Below, piece by piece: positions 33,553 to 42,288 of a stretch of 46,952 bases of DNA. Position numbers and translations under genes: made by a program. The DNA comes from an uncultured Roseburia sp. (GTDB lineage: Bacteria; Bacillota; Clostridia; Lachnospirales; Lachnospiraceae), in contig CAKREH010000027.1 in assembly GCA_934317215.1 (NCBI GenBank), positions 1 to 46,952 on the forward strand, in the 5' to 3' direction. Numbering within the stretch: the stretch's first letter is position 1; each line of letters starts with the position of its first letter. The notes under the pieces were generated by a model. It did no database searches. It was given only the letters and a program-made list of their open reading frames with translations, and was not told the DNA's origin.

Positions 33553-33581
33553 ATTTTAGCATGGTAAAGCGGTAGTGTCAA
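33553..33581 (-). promoter_or_regulatory. Promoter of the trp operon
   Basis: Minus-strand TTGACA (33576-33581), a 17-base spacer and TAAAAT (33553-33558). The -35 overlaps the stop region of yqeC. Confidence 0.85.
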
Positions 33582-34174
33582 GAATTTTTTATAAAATATC
33601 TATATTCCATCTCCATCCCCGGAAACTGCCGTCTGATCTTTTTTTCATAGACTTCCATCAGTACATCCAGATCTGTCCGCGTCAAAAGATGCGCCCCGTC
33701 ACAGCCTAACGCTTTCTTTACACACTCCGGTCTGTGGCAGACCTCATCCACACTTCCTCCGACGGCATGAAGTCCCATGACGATCACGACTTTATCACTT
33801 TCCTCATACACTGCCGGCTCCCATGTTTCCGGTGCTTTTGCAGCCTTATGTGCGGCGCCGTCTGCTTCGATCAGGACAATATCTGCCTCTTTGCATACTG
33901 CTGTAAACTGTTCTATGCTCAATGTTTTAAATTTTTCAGATAATGTTGTGCCACACACACAGCTTCCATTTTTTTTCAAAGCCACAGCTACTTCCTCCCG
34001 CAGCCTCTCACAACTTTTCTCCCTGCCATCAATGAACACCCGGTCTTTTGGCACATACATATGCGTTGTAGTTGTGATCATGACTTTTTTCCCTTCGTTT
34101 ACAAACACTGCAGCATCCTGATAAATGCTGCTGGTCTTTCCGCCGGCTCCGACGTAGGATATGATATATGACAT
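33578..34174 (-). CDS. yqeC: YqeC-family protein (selenium-dependent molybdenum hydroxylase accessory)
   Basis: A 198-residue protein with a P-loop-like VGAGGKTSSIYQDA near the N-terminus, TTTTHMYVP (~36-44), ADIVLIEADGAAHKAAKAPETWEPAVY (~93-119) and VVIVMGLHAVG. These match YqeC, found with selenium-dependent molybdenum hydroxylases and thought to handle nucleotide or cofactor. None of its usual partners (yqeB, selD, xdh-type hydroxylase) is in the window. It lies downstream of the galactoside operon on the same strand. Confidence 0.82.
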   Translation of the reverse strand: MSYIISYVGAGGKTSSIYQDAAVFVNEGKKVMITTTTHMYVPKDRVFIDGREKSCERLREEVAVALKKNGSCVCGTTLSEKFKTLSIEQFTAVCKEADIVLIEADGAAHKAAKAPETWEPAVYEESDKVVIVMGLHAVGGSVDEVCHRPECVKKALGCDGAHLLTRTDLDVLMEVYEKKIRRQFPGMEMEYRYFIKNS

Positions 34175-34211
34175 TTTTTCCCCTTATATTTTTTATTCAA
34201 ACTAATTTAAT

Positions 34212-34373
34212 TTACACTACTTTTGCCAAAACCTTTCTCCGCAGCAACATATATGCGATCACAAGCACCCGGTTCAGCCGTGTGTTGACAACACCCGCAG
34301 CGATCAGGCTGTAAAGCGGACGCTCACTGTCCCCGATGCCCCTGCGGATCGACGAACCAAAATCATAGAGCAT
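34212..34373 (-). CDS. Possible small protein translationally coupled to the alpha-galactosidase gene
   Basis: A 53-codon frame beginning MLYDFGSSIRRGIGDSERPL overlaps the end of the alpha-galactosidase gene by 11 bases in another frame and ends TAA at 34212. It has a hydrophobic stretch (VLVIAYMLL) and a basic tail. No independent ribosome site is visible, so translation would depend on coupling. It may be an untranslated tail; I do not recognise it. Confidence 0.4.
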   Translation of the reverse strand: MLYDFGSSIRRGIGDSERPLYSLIAAGVVNTRLNRVLVIAYMLLRRKVLAKVV

Positions 34374-36771
34374 GATCTTCGAAATCCGCTTCCATAAAAT
34401 ACATCCGCGCCCCGAAATCCTGAAAATATCTCACATTTTCATTATATCCATTGCCGGAAAATGCCGGTTTCAACTTCACGCCGCCATACATCAGAGTATC
34501 CCCGTATGCCGTAAGATTCTCCTTTTCCCCGTCCATTTTCACAAACTTTGCAACCAGATTGTGCGCAATCGAATCCTGTCTGATATGAACCGGTGATACG
34601 GTGTTGACCAGATCCCCGAACTCTTTGACATTATATTTTAAAGAACGGTTATAAAAATGATACTTCTTTTCCTCACAGAGTCCCTGTGGTTTATAATGCC
34701 CGAACTGCGTATTTGGCACAACGAGCTTTTGCATGACAAAGCCAACCGCCCTTGACTGATCCGGCGAGACGCACGTCCATTCCGTCACATTGCCGTCATC
34801 ATTCCAGAGCACACTGTTTTTTCCAAATGCATTTCCACTTTCGTTCCCTGTAAAACTCCTGCCGCGGTAAAAAGTCCCCTGCTGCAGCACACTGCGCCAT
34901 TTTTTGTAAAGAGTGATCTGCGCTTTGATGGCTTCTGACTCTTCTTTTTTCAGATCGCAGAAATTGCACTCATATCCGAGCAGTCCAAACGCCGCCACCG
35001 CAAAACGTGTTTCAAGCGGTGTCGTGCGCAGTGTCTGATGATTCGGACAGCCGGAGACATGTGCGCTTATCACGGACATCGGGTAGCCGTAGCTGTAACC
35101 AGTCTGAATCTCAGCACGGCAGAGCGCATCTGTATTATCGCTCGCCCAGATCTGTGGAAAATAACAGAGCATACCAAGGTCAAAACGGTTTCCACCCGCA
35201 GCACAGCCCTCAAACAGGATGTCCGGGAATCTCTTTGTCAGCTTCCTCATGCAGCGGTAAAGTCCCATCACATATCGGTGTGCCACCTCCCCCTGCCTTT
35301 CAGGACAGATACTCTGTGAAAAATAATCCGAAAATGTACGGTTCATATCCCATTTTACATAGGAAATGTCCGCGGAGGAAAATACTCTTCCCATCTCCTC
35401 AATGATATGATCCTGCACGTCCTTTCTGGTCAGATCAAGTATCCTCTGATTGCGCCCTTCCGAGTGCGCCTTTCCCGGAATCTCGATCACCCAGTCGGGA
35501 TGGCTGCGGTAGAGATCACTGTCCACATTGACCATCTCAGGCTCCACCCAGATTCCAAAATCCATGCCAAGCGCCCTGATCTTATCTGCGATCCCCTTTA
35601 AACCACCCGGCAGTTTCTTTGGATTTGGCTGCCAGTCTCCTAACGATCTCGTGTCATTATCACGTTTTGCAAACCAGCCGTCATCCATGACAAAAAGTTC
35701 GATGCCCGCCTCTTTTCCTGCCTTTGCAAGCGAGAGCAGTTTTCTTTCATTGATGTCAAAATAAGCTGCCTCCCAGCTGTTTAAAAGCACCGGGCGCTCC
35801 TTTTTCTTCCAGGTTCCCCTCACAATGTGCTCCCGCACAAAACGGTGCATATTCTGGCTCATGGCATTATATCCGTCTGACGCGTAGGTCATCACCGCCT
35901 CCGGTGCCTCGAAACTCTCCCCTGACTCAAGAGTAAAACAGAAAGACTGCGGATTGATTCCGGATATGATCCTTACTTTTCCAAAACTGCCGACCTCCGC
36001 CGCCTCGTAGTGGTTGCCGCTGTAGATCAGGTTAAATCCAAAACATTCCCCCGCATCCTCCGTGGTGTGTTCTTTTCCGAGTATCACAAACGGATTGGCA
36101 CGACTCGATGAAGTTCCCGTGTAAGAGGCATTTACATATTTTCCCGGCACCAGCCGCACATCCGTGCGCCCCATCTCACGCGCCCATGCACCGTGAAATG
36201 TTGTAAACACATAGTCGGACGGCTCTAAGTCAAGCTGTAAACTCATCAGGCGGTTTAACTTTACCGCATCCCCGCTCTCATTGATGAGTTTTGCACTCCT
36301 TGTGATCACATCACAGTCCTCATAGACATAATAGTGAAGTTCTAAGACGACTCCACTGTTTTTATCGCGCAGTGTCACACTAAGCCGCTCCACCTCACCG
36401 GACTCATCATACGATCCCGGAAGTGTCTCAAATTCTTCCTTTCCGGTTCCCTGTTTGAATTTTTCAAACAGGAAATCAGACGTTTCACTTCCATCGGAAA
36501 GTGTCAGTTCCACAAAAGGCTCCCTGATATCGCCTTTCCCGAAAGAGGACATCTCAAGACATGTGTCCTCTAAGGAAAACTGCGGATGTCCGTTGTCATA
36601 AATATTGGTATTGCCCGGCGCAAATGCATGCTGTTCCATCAGTCCGTCTATGGATGGATGAATTTTTCTTCCATAATATAAGTGTTCCAAATGTCCGGTT
36701 TCCATGACACAGAACAGATAAGAGGTGTGTCTGGTATGCAGGGAAAATAACTGATTTTCGACTGTGATCAT
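34363..36771 (-). CDS. Alpha-galactosidase (GH36)
   Basis: An 802-residue GH36 enzyme, somewhat longer than the ~730-residue norm. The N-terminal beta-supersandwich precedes a TIM barrel with LFVMDDGWFAKRDND, the nucleophile aspartate in YVKWDMNRTFSD (~residue 477) and the acid/base aspartate in WASDNTDA (~540), plus CAAGGNRFDLGML. No signal peptide, so it acts on imported raffinose-type or melibiose-type galactosides. Its ATG overlaps the transporter stop (ATGA), giving tight coupling. Confidence 0.95.
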   Translation of the reverse strand: MITVENQLFSLHTRHTSYLFCVMETGHLEHLYYGRKIHPSIDGLMEQHAFAPGNTNIYDNGHPQFSLEDTCLEMSSFGKGDIREPFVELTLSDGSETSDFLFEKFKQGTGKEEFETLPGSYDESGEVERLSVTLRDKNSGVVLELHYYVYEDCDVITRSAKLINESGDAVKLNRLMSLQLDLEPSDYVFTTFHGAWAREMGRTDVRLVPGKYVNASYTGTSSSRANPFVILGKEHTTEDAGECFGFNLIYSGNHYEAAEVGSFGKVRIISGINPQSFCFTLESGESFEAPEAVMTYASDGYNAMSQNMHRFVREHIVRGTWKKKERPVLLNSWEAAYFDINERKLLSLAKAGKEAGIELFVMDDGWFAKRDNDTRSLGDWQPNPKKLPGGLKGIADKIRALGMDFGIWVEPEMVNVDSDLYRSHPDWVIEIPGKAHSEGRNQRILDLTRKDVQDHIIEEMGRVFSSADISYVKWDMNRTFSDYFSQSICPERQGEVAHRYVMGLYRCMRKLTKRFPDILFEGCAAGGNRFDLGMLCYFPQIWASDNTDALCRAEIQTGYSYGYPMSVISAHVSGCPNHQTLRTTPLETRFAVAAFGLLGYECNFCDLKKEESEAIKAQITLYKKWRSVLQQGTFYRGRSFTGNESGNAFGKNSVLWNDDGNVTEWTCVSPDQSRAVGFVMQKLVVPNTQFGHYKPQGLCEEKKYHFYNRSLKYNVKEFGDLVNTVSPVHIRQDSIAHNLVAKFVKMDGEKENLTAYGDTLMYGGVKLKPAFSGNGYNENVRYFQDFGARMYFMEADFEDHAL

Positions 36772-38141
36772 GCTTTTTTCATCTCCTTGATCTCTTTTGC
36801 GATTTCTTCCACTTTCTGCTCACTTAAAATATATTTTTTGCGGAAATAAAATACCGCAACAAGCAGTCCCGCGATCGGGAACACCGTCATGGTCAGGCGC
36901 AATCCTGCGACCGAACTTCCCGCTGCCGCAACTGCTGCCCCGTCCGTATTCTGACTTAAATTGCAGACGGTCAGGCAGATCGATGCCACAAGCGCAGCCA
37001 CACCGGAAGCAAGTTTTACAACGAAAGTCTGCATGGAAAAGATCACGCTCTCATCTCTTCTGTGATTCTTCCACTCTCCGTAATCGACCGTATTTGCAAG
37101 GAATACCGTTGTGAGGACAGATAACATTCCATTTGCAGAAAAGATAAAAAATGCAGGTACAAACAGCAGATACAGGTTTGACATATTGACAAACATTAAG
37201 ATCAGAAGAACCGCATATCCTAAAATCGCCATCACAAAACTGGTATAAAACACCTGGATCGTTCCCAGAAATTTACGCAGGATCGGGAAAAACAGCATCA
37301 TTGCAAGGATCTGCATCGCGCCGCCAAACGTATTAAATAAGGTGTAGGCATTGTACCAGCCGTCACCGCCAAAGTCATATTTGAAAAAATAAATGACGAG
37401 ATTAGATGTAATGTAAATCGAGCAGTTGATCAAAACGATTGTCACAACGACCGTCATCGCCTGATCGTTTTGTAACAGGGAACGGAACATCTGTCCAACC
37501 GAAGGTGCCTCCACATCTATGGTAGATTTTTCTTTAATGTTTAAGCAGGTGATTAAAATAAATACAAAAAACAAAATTGCAACCACCAGCGCAAACCATT
37601 TGAAACCGATGCGCTCATTTCCCTGTCCCAACATATAGACACATTTCATTGTGATGATCGTCACGATCGCAGAACCGACTCCGGCGCAGGAGCGCGCGAG
37701 TGTGGAAAGTCCTTCTCTCTCTTTTCCGCCCTCCGTAAAAGCCGGGATCATCGACCAGTATGGGATATCCATCATGGTATAGGTAACACCCCACAAAATG
37801 TAAGTCACTGCCGCATATGCCACCAGTCCGTTTCCGTCGAGTTTTGGCGGTGCCGCAAACATCAGATACAAAATCACTGCATTTGTCAGTGTCCCGATAA
37901 ACAGCCACGGGCGGAATTTGCCCCATTTTGTACGCGTCTTTGCAACGACCACACCCATGATCGGATCGTTAAATGCGTCAAACACACGCGCCGCCATCAG
38001 AATGATTCCCATTGCGATCGCGCTGACCCCTAAAATATCCTGATAATAATACAAAACATAACTTGCCGAAAACATATAAACCATATCTTTTCCGACCGCC
38101 CCAAGTCCGTATGAGACTTTCTCTTTTCCTGTTAATTTCAT
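36768..38141 (-). CDS. GPH-family sugar:cation symporter (MelB/XylP-like)
   Basis: A 457-residue permease with twelve helices. LMAARVFDAFNDPIMGVVVA and TRTKWGKFRPW (~residues 45-75) are the GPH family signature containing the cation-site aspartates. The C-terminal region lacks an IIA domain. The position between a GH2 and a GH36 gene suggests uptake of galactosides. Its ribosome site AAGGAGG comes from the edge of a tandem repeat array immediately upstream. Confidence 0.92.
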   Translation of the reverse strand: MKLTGKEKVSYGLGAVGKDMVYMFSASYVLYYYQDILGVSAIAMGIILMAARVFDAFNDPIMGVVVAKTRTKWGKFRPWLFIGTLTNAVILYLMFAAPPKLDGNGLVAYAAVTYILWGVTYTMMDIPYWSMIPAFTEGGKEREGLSTLARSCAGVGSAIVTIITMKCVYMLGQGNERIGFKWFALVVAILFFVFILITCLNIKEKSTIDVEAPSVGQMFRSLLQNDQAMTVVVTIVLINCSIYITSNLVIYFFKYDFGGDGWYNAYTLFNTFGGAMQILAMMLFFPILRKFLGTIQVFYTSFVMAILGYAVLLILMFVNMSNLYLLFVPAFFIFSANGMLSVLTTVFLANTVDYGEWKNHRRDESVIFSMQTFVVKLASGVAALVASICLTVCNLSQNTDGAAVAAAGSSVAGLRLTMTVFPIAGLLVAVFYFRKKYILSEQKVEEIAKEIKEMKKA

Positions 38142-38145
38142 AAAT

Positions 38146-38307
38146 CCTCCTTGTTTTCCGAAGGAAAATGCGAGCCCTCTGGCGAGCAGAGGATTTTCCT
38201 CCCTTGTTTTTCGGAGAAAAATGCGAGCCCGTTGGCGAGCAGAGGATTTTCCTCCTTGTTTTTCGGAAAAAAATGTGAGCCCTCTGGCGAGCAGAGGATT
38301 TTCCTCC
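38146..38307 (-). repeat. Tandem array of three ~52-bp hairpin units carrying ribosome-site sequence
   Basis: Units 38146-38197, 38198-38250 and 38251-38302, then a closing CCTCC. In plus orientation each reads CCTCC, a T-run/A-run hairpin (TTTTCC-GAA-GGAAAA; TTTTTC-GGA-GAAAAA; TTTTT-CGG-AAAAA), GCC-N4-GGC, and GAGCAGAGGATTTT. On the coding strand each boundary reads GGAGG. The array fills the gap between two co-directional genes and supplies the symporter's ribosome site. Confidence 0.92.
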
Positions 38308-38314
38308 CAAAATT

Positions 38315-39793
38315 TTATTTTTTCTGCTTCATCGAAAATGCAAGTTCCACGACCTTATACGCCCCGTCGTAGATTCCGGCTTCTTTATTTTTTACAATGT
38401 TATCGCACATATCGCAGAGCAGTGTTTTTTCTTCCAGAAACAGTTTCATCATCTGAAGCGTGTGCGGGATATCCCTGCACTCTAATGTACCATCACCGAT
38501 CTCCGCGGAATGGATTGCTCCCCACTGCTCGTGTCCTCCAACACGTCTGATAAATAGTTTCGGCACCGGATAAAAGGAAAGTTCACTCGGCTTTGTGACG
38601 AGCACATCACAGCTTCGCATCAGAAGGTTCGTGCAGTATACCGCCTCGAAAATATTTTCATGCCAGAAGCCGTGGATTCCGATAACATCTTTGTTAAGCG
38701 CATCCTCCGCAAATTTTTTCGTATTCTCCCAGTCGTTAAAATGTTCTTTCGCATAATGTCCCATCTCCGGGATCTCCTTTAAAAGTTCCTCCCAGACATT
38801 GCGGTAATCTCCAACATTGACATAAAGCGCCGCTTTCTTTTCTTTGATCTGTGGCAGCAGAAAACGGATGATCTCTGCAAAAATTTCTTTCTGTGCACCG
38901 GCACCTCCGATCGTCAGGAGAAAACGCATCGGTTTTCCCTCTTCTTTTCTCTGTTTTCTCGCTGCGCAGTCCGTCTCGATATTGCTGACAAGCTCATGGT
39001 CGATATAATGTCCGGTATAAAAAAGAGCATCTTCCGGCATCGGATTTAACACATCATTTCCCTGCATTCCGTTTAAAATGCGGTACCCCTGGTATGCATA
39101 GTGCGTCTGCACCGTGTGAATGCTGCCCTCCGCTAAATGAAGCGCCATCTGCCAGTTGTCCGGGATCGCATTGACCACATATTTCATCCCCGCGTGAAGT
39201 GCTGCCTGTGCCGGCCACACATGCGTTGCGACAACCGGGATATCTTTTGGGATATTCGCATACACCGGAGCCATCAATTCTGCATTTTTCTGATCTGCCG
39301 CATTATAGGTCAGTTTGCGGAATCCCTCATAGTTCATCGGCTCCCACACCAGACGGTTAAAGAGTCTGCTCTTCTGTGACAGACGGGAACCCATGGAATA
39401 AAGATCATTCTGCGCACCGATCACTTTGGTACAGGTGGTCTGTCCATAGGAATTTAAATCCATCCAGTATGGCTCATACCCCAGCGCATGTGCTGCAGAT
39501 GCGATCGCCATGGAGATGCGGTAATGACCAAATCCCATACGGATATTTCCGACGATGATTCCTTTCTCCGTATGAAAGTCCGCAGCTCCTTCTTCTCCCA
39601 CGCGGATATCAGAGACACCAAGTTCCGGTCCGATATACGGGTTTGCCTTGATCGAAGTTGGATAATTTTTTGTGCTGTCATCCCCGAATTTACGGATAAA
39701 TTTCTGTTTTGACCGGACTGCTTTTTTATAGGCACCCGGTGCAATGTCGTTTCCAAAAATCTGTTTTGATCGTTCTGTCATCTTATGCTTCAT
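38315..39793 (-). CDS. GT-B-fold glycosyltransferase-like protein
   Basis: A 492-residue cytoplasmic protein resembling MurG/monogalactosyl-diacylglycerol-synthase-type GT-B enzymes. IRMGFGHYRISMAIASAAHALG (~82-103) looks like the N-terminal glycine/histidine loop; RFLLTIGGAGAQKEIF (~287-302) the inter-domain segment; and CDVLVTKPSELSFYPVPKL (~400-418) the donor-nucleotide site with the conserved glutamate. The start is ambiguous: AAGGAAGG abuts the ATG at 39793, and an ATG four codons later has better spacing. Why it lies inside a galactoside catabolic operon is unclear. Confidence 0.7.
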   Translation of the reverse strand: MKHKMTERSKQIFGNDIAPGAYKKAVRSKQKFIRKFGDDSTKNYPTSIKANPYIGPELGVSDIRVGEEGAADFHTEKGIIVGNIRMGFGHYRISMAIASAAHALGYEPYWMDLNSYGQTTCTKVIGAQNDLYSMGSRLSQKSRLFNRLVWEPMNYEGFRKLTYNAADQKNAELMAPVYANIPKDIPVVATHVWPAQAALHAGMKYVVNAIPDNWQMALHLAEGSIHTVQTHYAYQGYRILNGMQGNDVLNPMPEDALFYTGHYIDHELVSNIETDCAARKQRKEEGKPMRFLLTIGGAGAQKEIFAEIIRFLLPQIKEKKAALYVNVGDYRNVWEELLKEIPEMGHYAKEHFNDWENTKKFAEDALNKDVIGIHGFWHENIFEAVYCTNLLMRSCDVLVTKPSELSFYPVPKLFIRRVGGHEQWGAIHSAEIGDGTLECRDIPHTLQMMKLFLEEKTLLCDMCDNIVKNKEAGIYDGAYKVVELAFSMKQKK

Positions 39794-39855
39794 CCTTCCT
39801 TAATCCCATGTTTTTTTTGTATCTCTTAACATTTCCTGCCACATTGTAAGACACA

Positions 39856-42288
39856 CTATTTACTGTCTGATATTTTCACTTCAAAACATATCCGTCTCTC
39901 CTGCATCTGTGCTGCTTTTATCTTTAAAATCCCAACACCTTCTTCCCCGGTCGTTCTGACATAAGTACCGCCCATGCCTCCCTGCAGGGAAATGATCTTC
40001 GGTCCAATGACAGCGATCGGTCCCTCCGTCGACAGTACAACCGGTTCCTGGTAAAAACTTACGATATTATCATTCTGATCCAGGGCACGGATACGGATTT
40101 CCGCAGCATCATAAGTATGTCGTTCTGTCAGATTCTGATGGTCCGGTTCCGCGGATAAATGCATGGAAGTGACCGGCTCTTTTCTGACCACCTTTACCAC
40201 TTTTCCATTCTTTACTGCCTCAAACCGGTAGCTTGTCGAAGTACCTCCCCAGTCACCGATATAGCGGTTATATAAAACCACTGCGTCCGTCGGCTTCATG
40301 TGATACATGAGTATCAGCTTCAATGCCGCCAAATACACGCCTTTCGGAAGATCAGAAAGTCCGTACCGTGCCGCCGCGTTCAGGATATATTTCACTGCCT
40401 TTGCCTGTGCCGGTTTAAAATCTTCCTCTTTTTCAATGGCATCTCCGATAAAATCATCTACCGCGACCGGCCCATGTAAAAGATTTTTATACGGCGAATC
40501 TGATGCGGTATACTCCTTTAAAAACCGGTCATTTTTATACATCCGTACACTGTCCGCATTGGTAAAGATCCAGATCGTTCCGCGGTTGCAGCCCGGATGT
40601 TCCCCGATATCCATGGACGAACTGATTTCAAGTACCATCTCCTTTTCCTGCTGACACGTGTAGACCGCAGCCGCAAGTTTCGGATTGCGGAACATATCCA
40701 TCACACCGTGATAACAGATACGGTCGCCGCTGCCAAAATCCTTATGTGTATTGTAGTCAAACATGCACCAGCCAAAACTTCCTGCGATATCCGCTTCCCC
40801 GGCAACTGCATCCAGCACATTGACATGGCGCATGGCATGCCACACACGGTGTTCCTCCCAATCGTAACTTTTCGTCGGATACATATGTCCGTTATATTCG
40901 CTGATGAGATACGGTTTGCTGTTATCAGACGTAACAGCACTTTTTTTCTCACATCCGCGGTTTGTCCCATTGTGGCTGAAATCATTGTAGGTATAGACAT
41001 CCTCTAAAAGGCTGCTCTTTTTATGTGCCCGGACACCCCCAGTCTGTCTTGTTGGATCCAGTTCATGTGCCACGCGGTTTGTTTCCCGGTAAAATGCGTC
41101 ATCATCCCCGGACTCGTTGATCCGCACACCCCACAAGATCACAGACGGATGATTCCGATACTGCTCTACCATGTCTTTTACGTTTTCGACCGCCTGTTTT
41201 TTCCAGTTTTCATCCCCGATGTGCTGCCAGCCCGGTATTTCCGTAAAGACCAGAAGTCCCAGTTCATCGCACCGCTCCACAAAATGCCGGCTCTGCGGAT
41301 AATGGGACGTTCTCACTGCATTTACGCCCAATTCATTTTTCAAAATGTCCGCATCCCATTTCTGCATGGATTCCGGCATTGCATAGCCGACATACGGATA
41401 ACTCTGATGGCGGTTTAATCCACGTAACTTTACTTTCCTGCCGTTTAAATAGAAGCCGTCCTGCAAAAAAACTGCGGTACGGAATCCAGACAGTGTACTA
41501 TTTTCATCCAGCACATTTCCATTTTGCAAAAGTTCTGTTTTGACTTCATAGAGCACCGGATTCTCCAGATCCCAGAGTTTTATGTCTGATACCGGAAAGG
41601 AAATCTTTCTATCTGCTGCCACCCGGCTCTCACCGATCTGTCTGTAGTTTTCTGTGCCGCGCTCTCTGATACTCTGACGGATGAACAATTCTCTTTTCTC
41701 ATCCGTTTTTCCACTGTTTCTAATTTCTATTTCAGAAATCAGCTTTGCACCCGACATTTGACTTTCCGTTATTTCGCTGTGCAGAAATATATCCGCAAGA
41801 TAAGTCTCATTTTTCAGATCCACATAGGCTTCCCGGTAAATTCCGCCGTAAGTCATATAATCGATCACGTACCCAAATGGCGGGATGTTCAGGTTCTCCC
41901 TGCTGTCCACACGCACTGTGAGCACATTTTCTACTCCAATCTGCAGTTTTTCGCTGATATCAATGGAAAATGCCGTATAGCCACAGTGGTGCTCCCCTAT
42001 CTTTTTCCCGTTTAAAAACACCTGTGCTTCATGCGCTATGCCTTCAAACGTCACGATCACAGTCTGCTCTTTCCATTCCGGCGGTACAAAAAAATGTTTT
42101 CTGTAACAGCACACCATCTGGTAACTGCTCTCATCAAAATAATGAAACGGTGTCTCCTTACAGGTGTGCGGCAGTCTGACATCCTTCCATGCGTCATCCT
42201 GATAAGCAGCTTCTATCATCTCATTTTCATAAGATTCATGAAATTTCCACCCGTCATTCCAGTAAATGCGTTTTCCCATCGTCCTCAC
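39856..42288 (-). CDS. Beta-galactosidase/beta-glycosidase (GH2)
   Basis: An 810-residue GH2 enzyme with sugar-binding (~1-170), Ig-like (~180-275) and TIM-barrel domains (~280-570), and extra C-terminal beta domains. Motifs: LRGLNRHQSYPYVG, NAVRTSHYPQSRHF, the acid/base glutamate in LWGVRINESGDD (~residue 391) and the nucleophile in LISEYNGHMYP (~461). The start is GTG at 42288, overlapping the TetR stop as GTGA; ATG three codons later is possible. No signal peptide, so imported substrates. Beta-galactosidase is the likeliest activity; beta-glucuronidase-like specificity cannot be excluded. Confidence 0.9.
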   Translation of the reverse strand: MRTMGKRIYWNDGWKFHESYENEMIEAAYQDDAWKDVRLPHTCKETPFHYFDESSYQMVCCYRKHFFVPPEWKEQTVIVTFEGIAHEAQVFLNGKKIGEHHCGYTAFSIDISEKLQIGVENVLTVRVDSRENLNIPPFGYVIDYMTYGGIYREAYVDLKNETYLADIFLHSEITESQMSGAKLISEIEIRNSGKTDEKRELFIRQSIRERGTENYRQIGESRVAADRKISFPVSDIKLWDLENPVLYEVKTELLQNGNVLDENSTLSGFRTAVFLQDGFYLNGRKVKLRGLNRHQSYPYVGYAMPESMQKWDADILKNELGVNAVRTSHYPQSRHFVERCDELGLLVFTEIPGWQHIGDENWKKQAVENVKDMVEQYRNHPSVILWGVRINESGDDDAFYRETNRVAHELDPTRQTGGVRAHKKSSLLEDVYTYNDFSHNGTNRGCEKKSAVTSDNSKPYLISEYNGHMYPTKSYDWEEHRVWHAMRHVNVLDAVAGEADIAGSFGWCMFDYNTHKDFGSGDRICYHGVMDMFRNPKLAAAVYTCQQEKEMVLEISSSMDIGEHPGCNRGTIWIFTNADSVRMYKNDRFLKEYTASDSPYKNLLHGPVAVDDFIGDAIEKEEDFKPAQAKAVKYILNAAARYGLSDLPKGVYLAALKLILMYHMKPTDAVVLYNRYIGDWGGTSTSYRFEAVKNGKVVKVVRKEPVTSMHLSAEPDHQNLTERHTYDAAEIRIRALDQNDNIVSFYQEPVVLSTEGPIAVIGPKIISLQGGMGGTYVRTTGEEGVGILKIKAAQMQERRICFEVKISDSK

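Noticed and set aside
38146..38302. Possible CRISPR-like array of ~52-bp units
   Set aside because: Units are directly adjacent and internally structured, with no variable spacers and no cas genes nearby.
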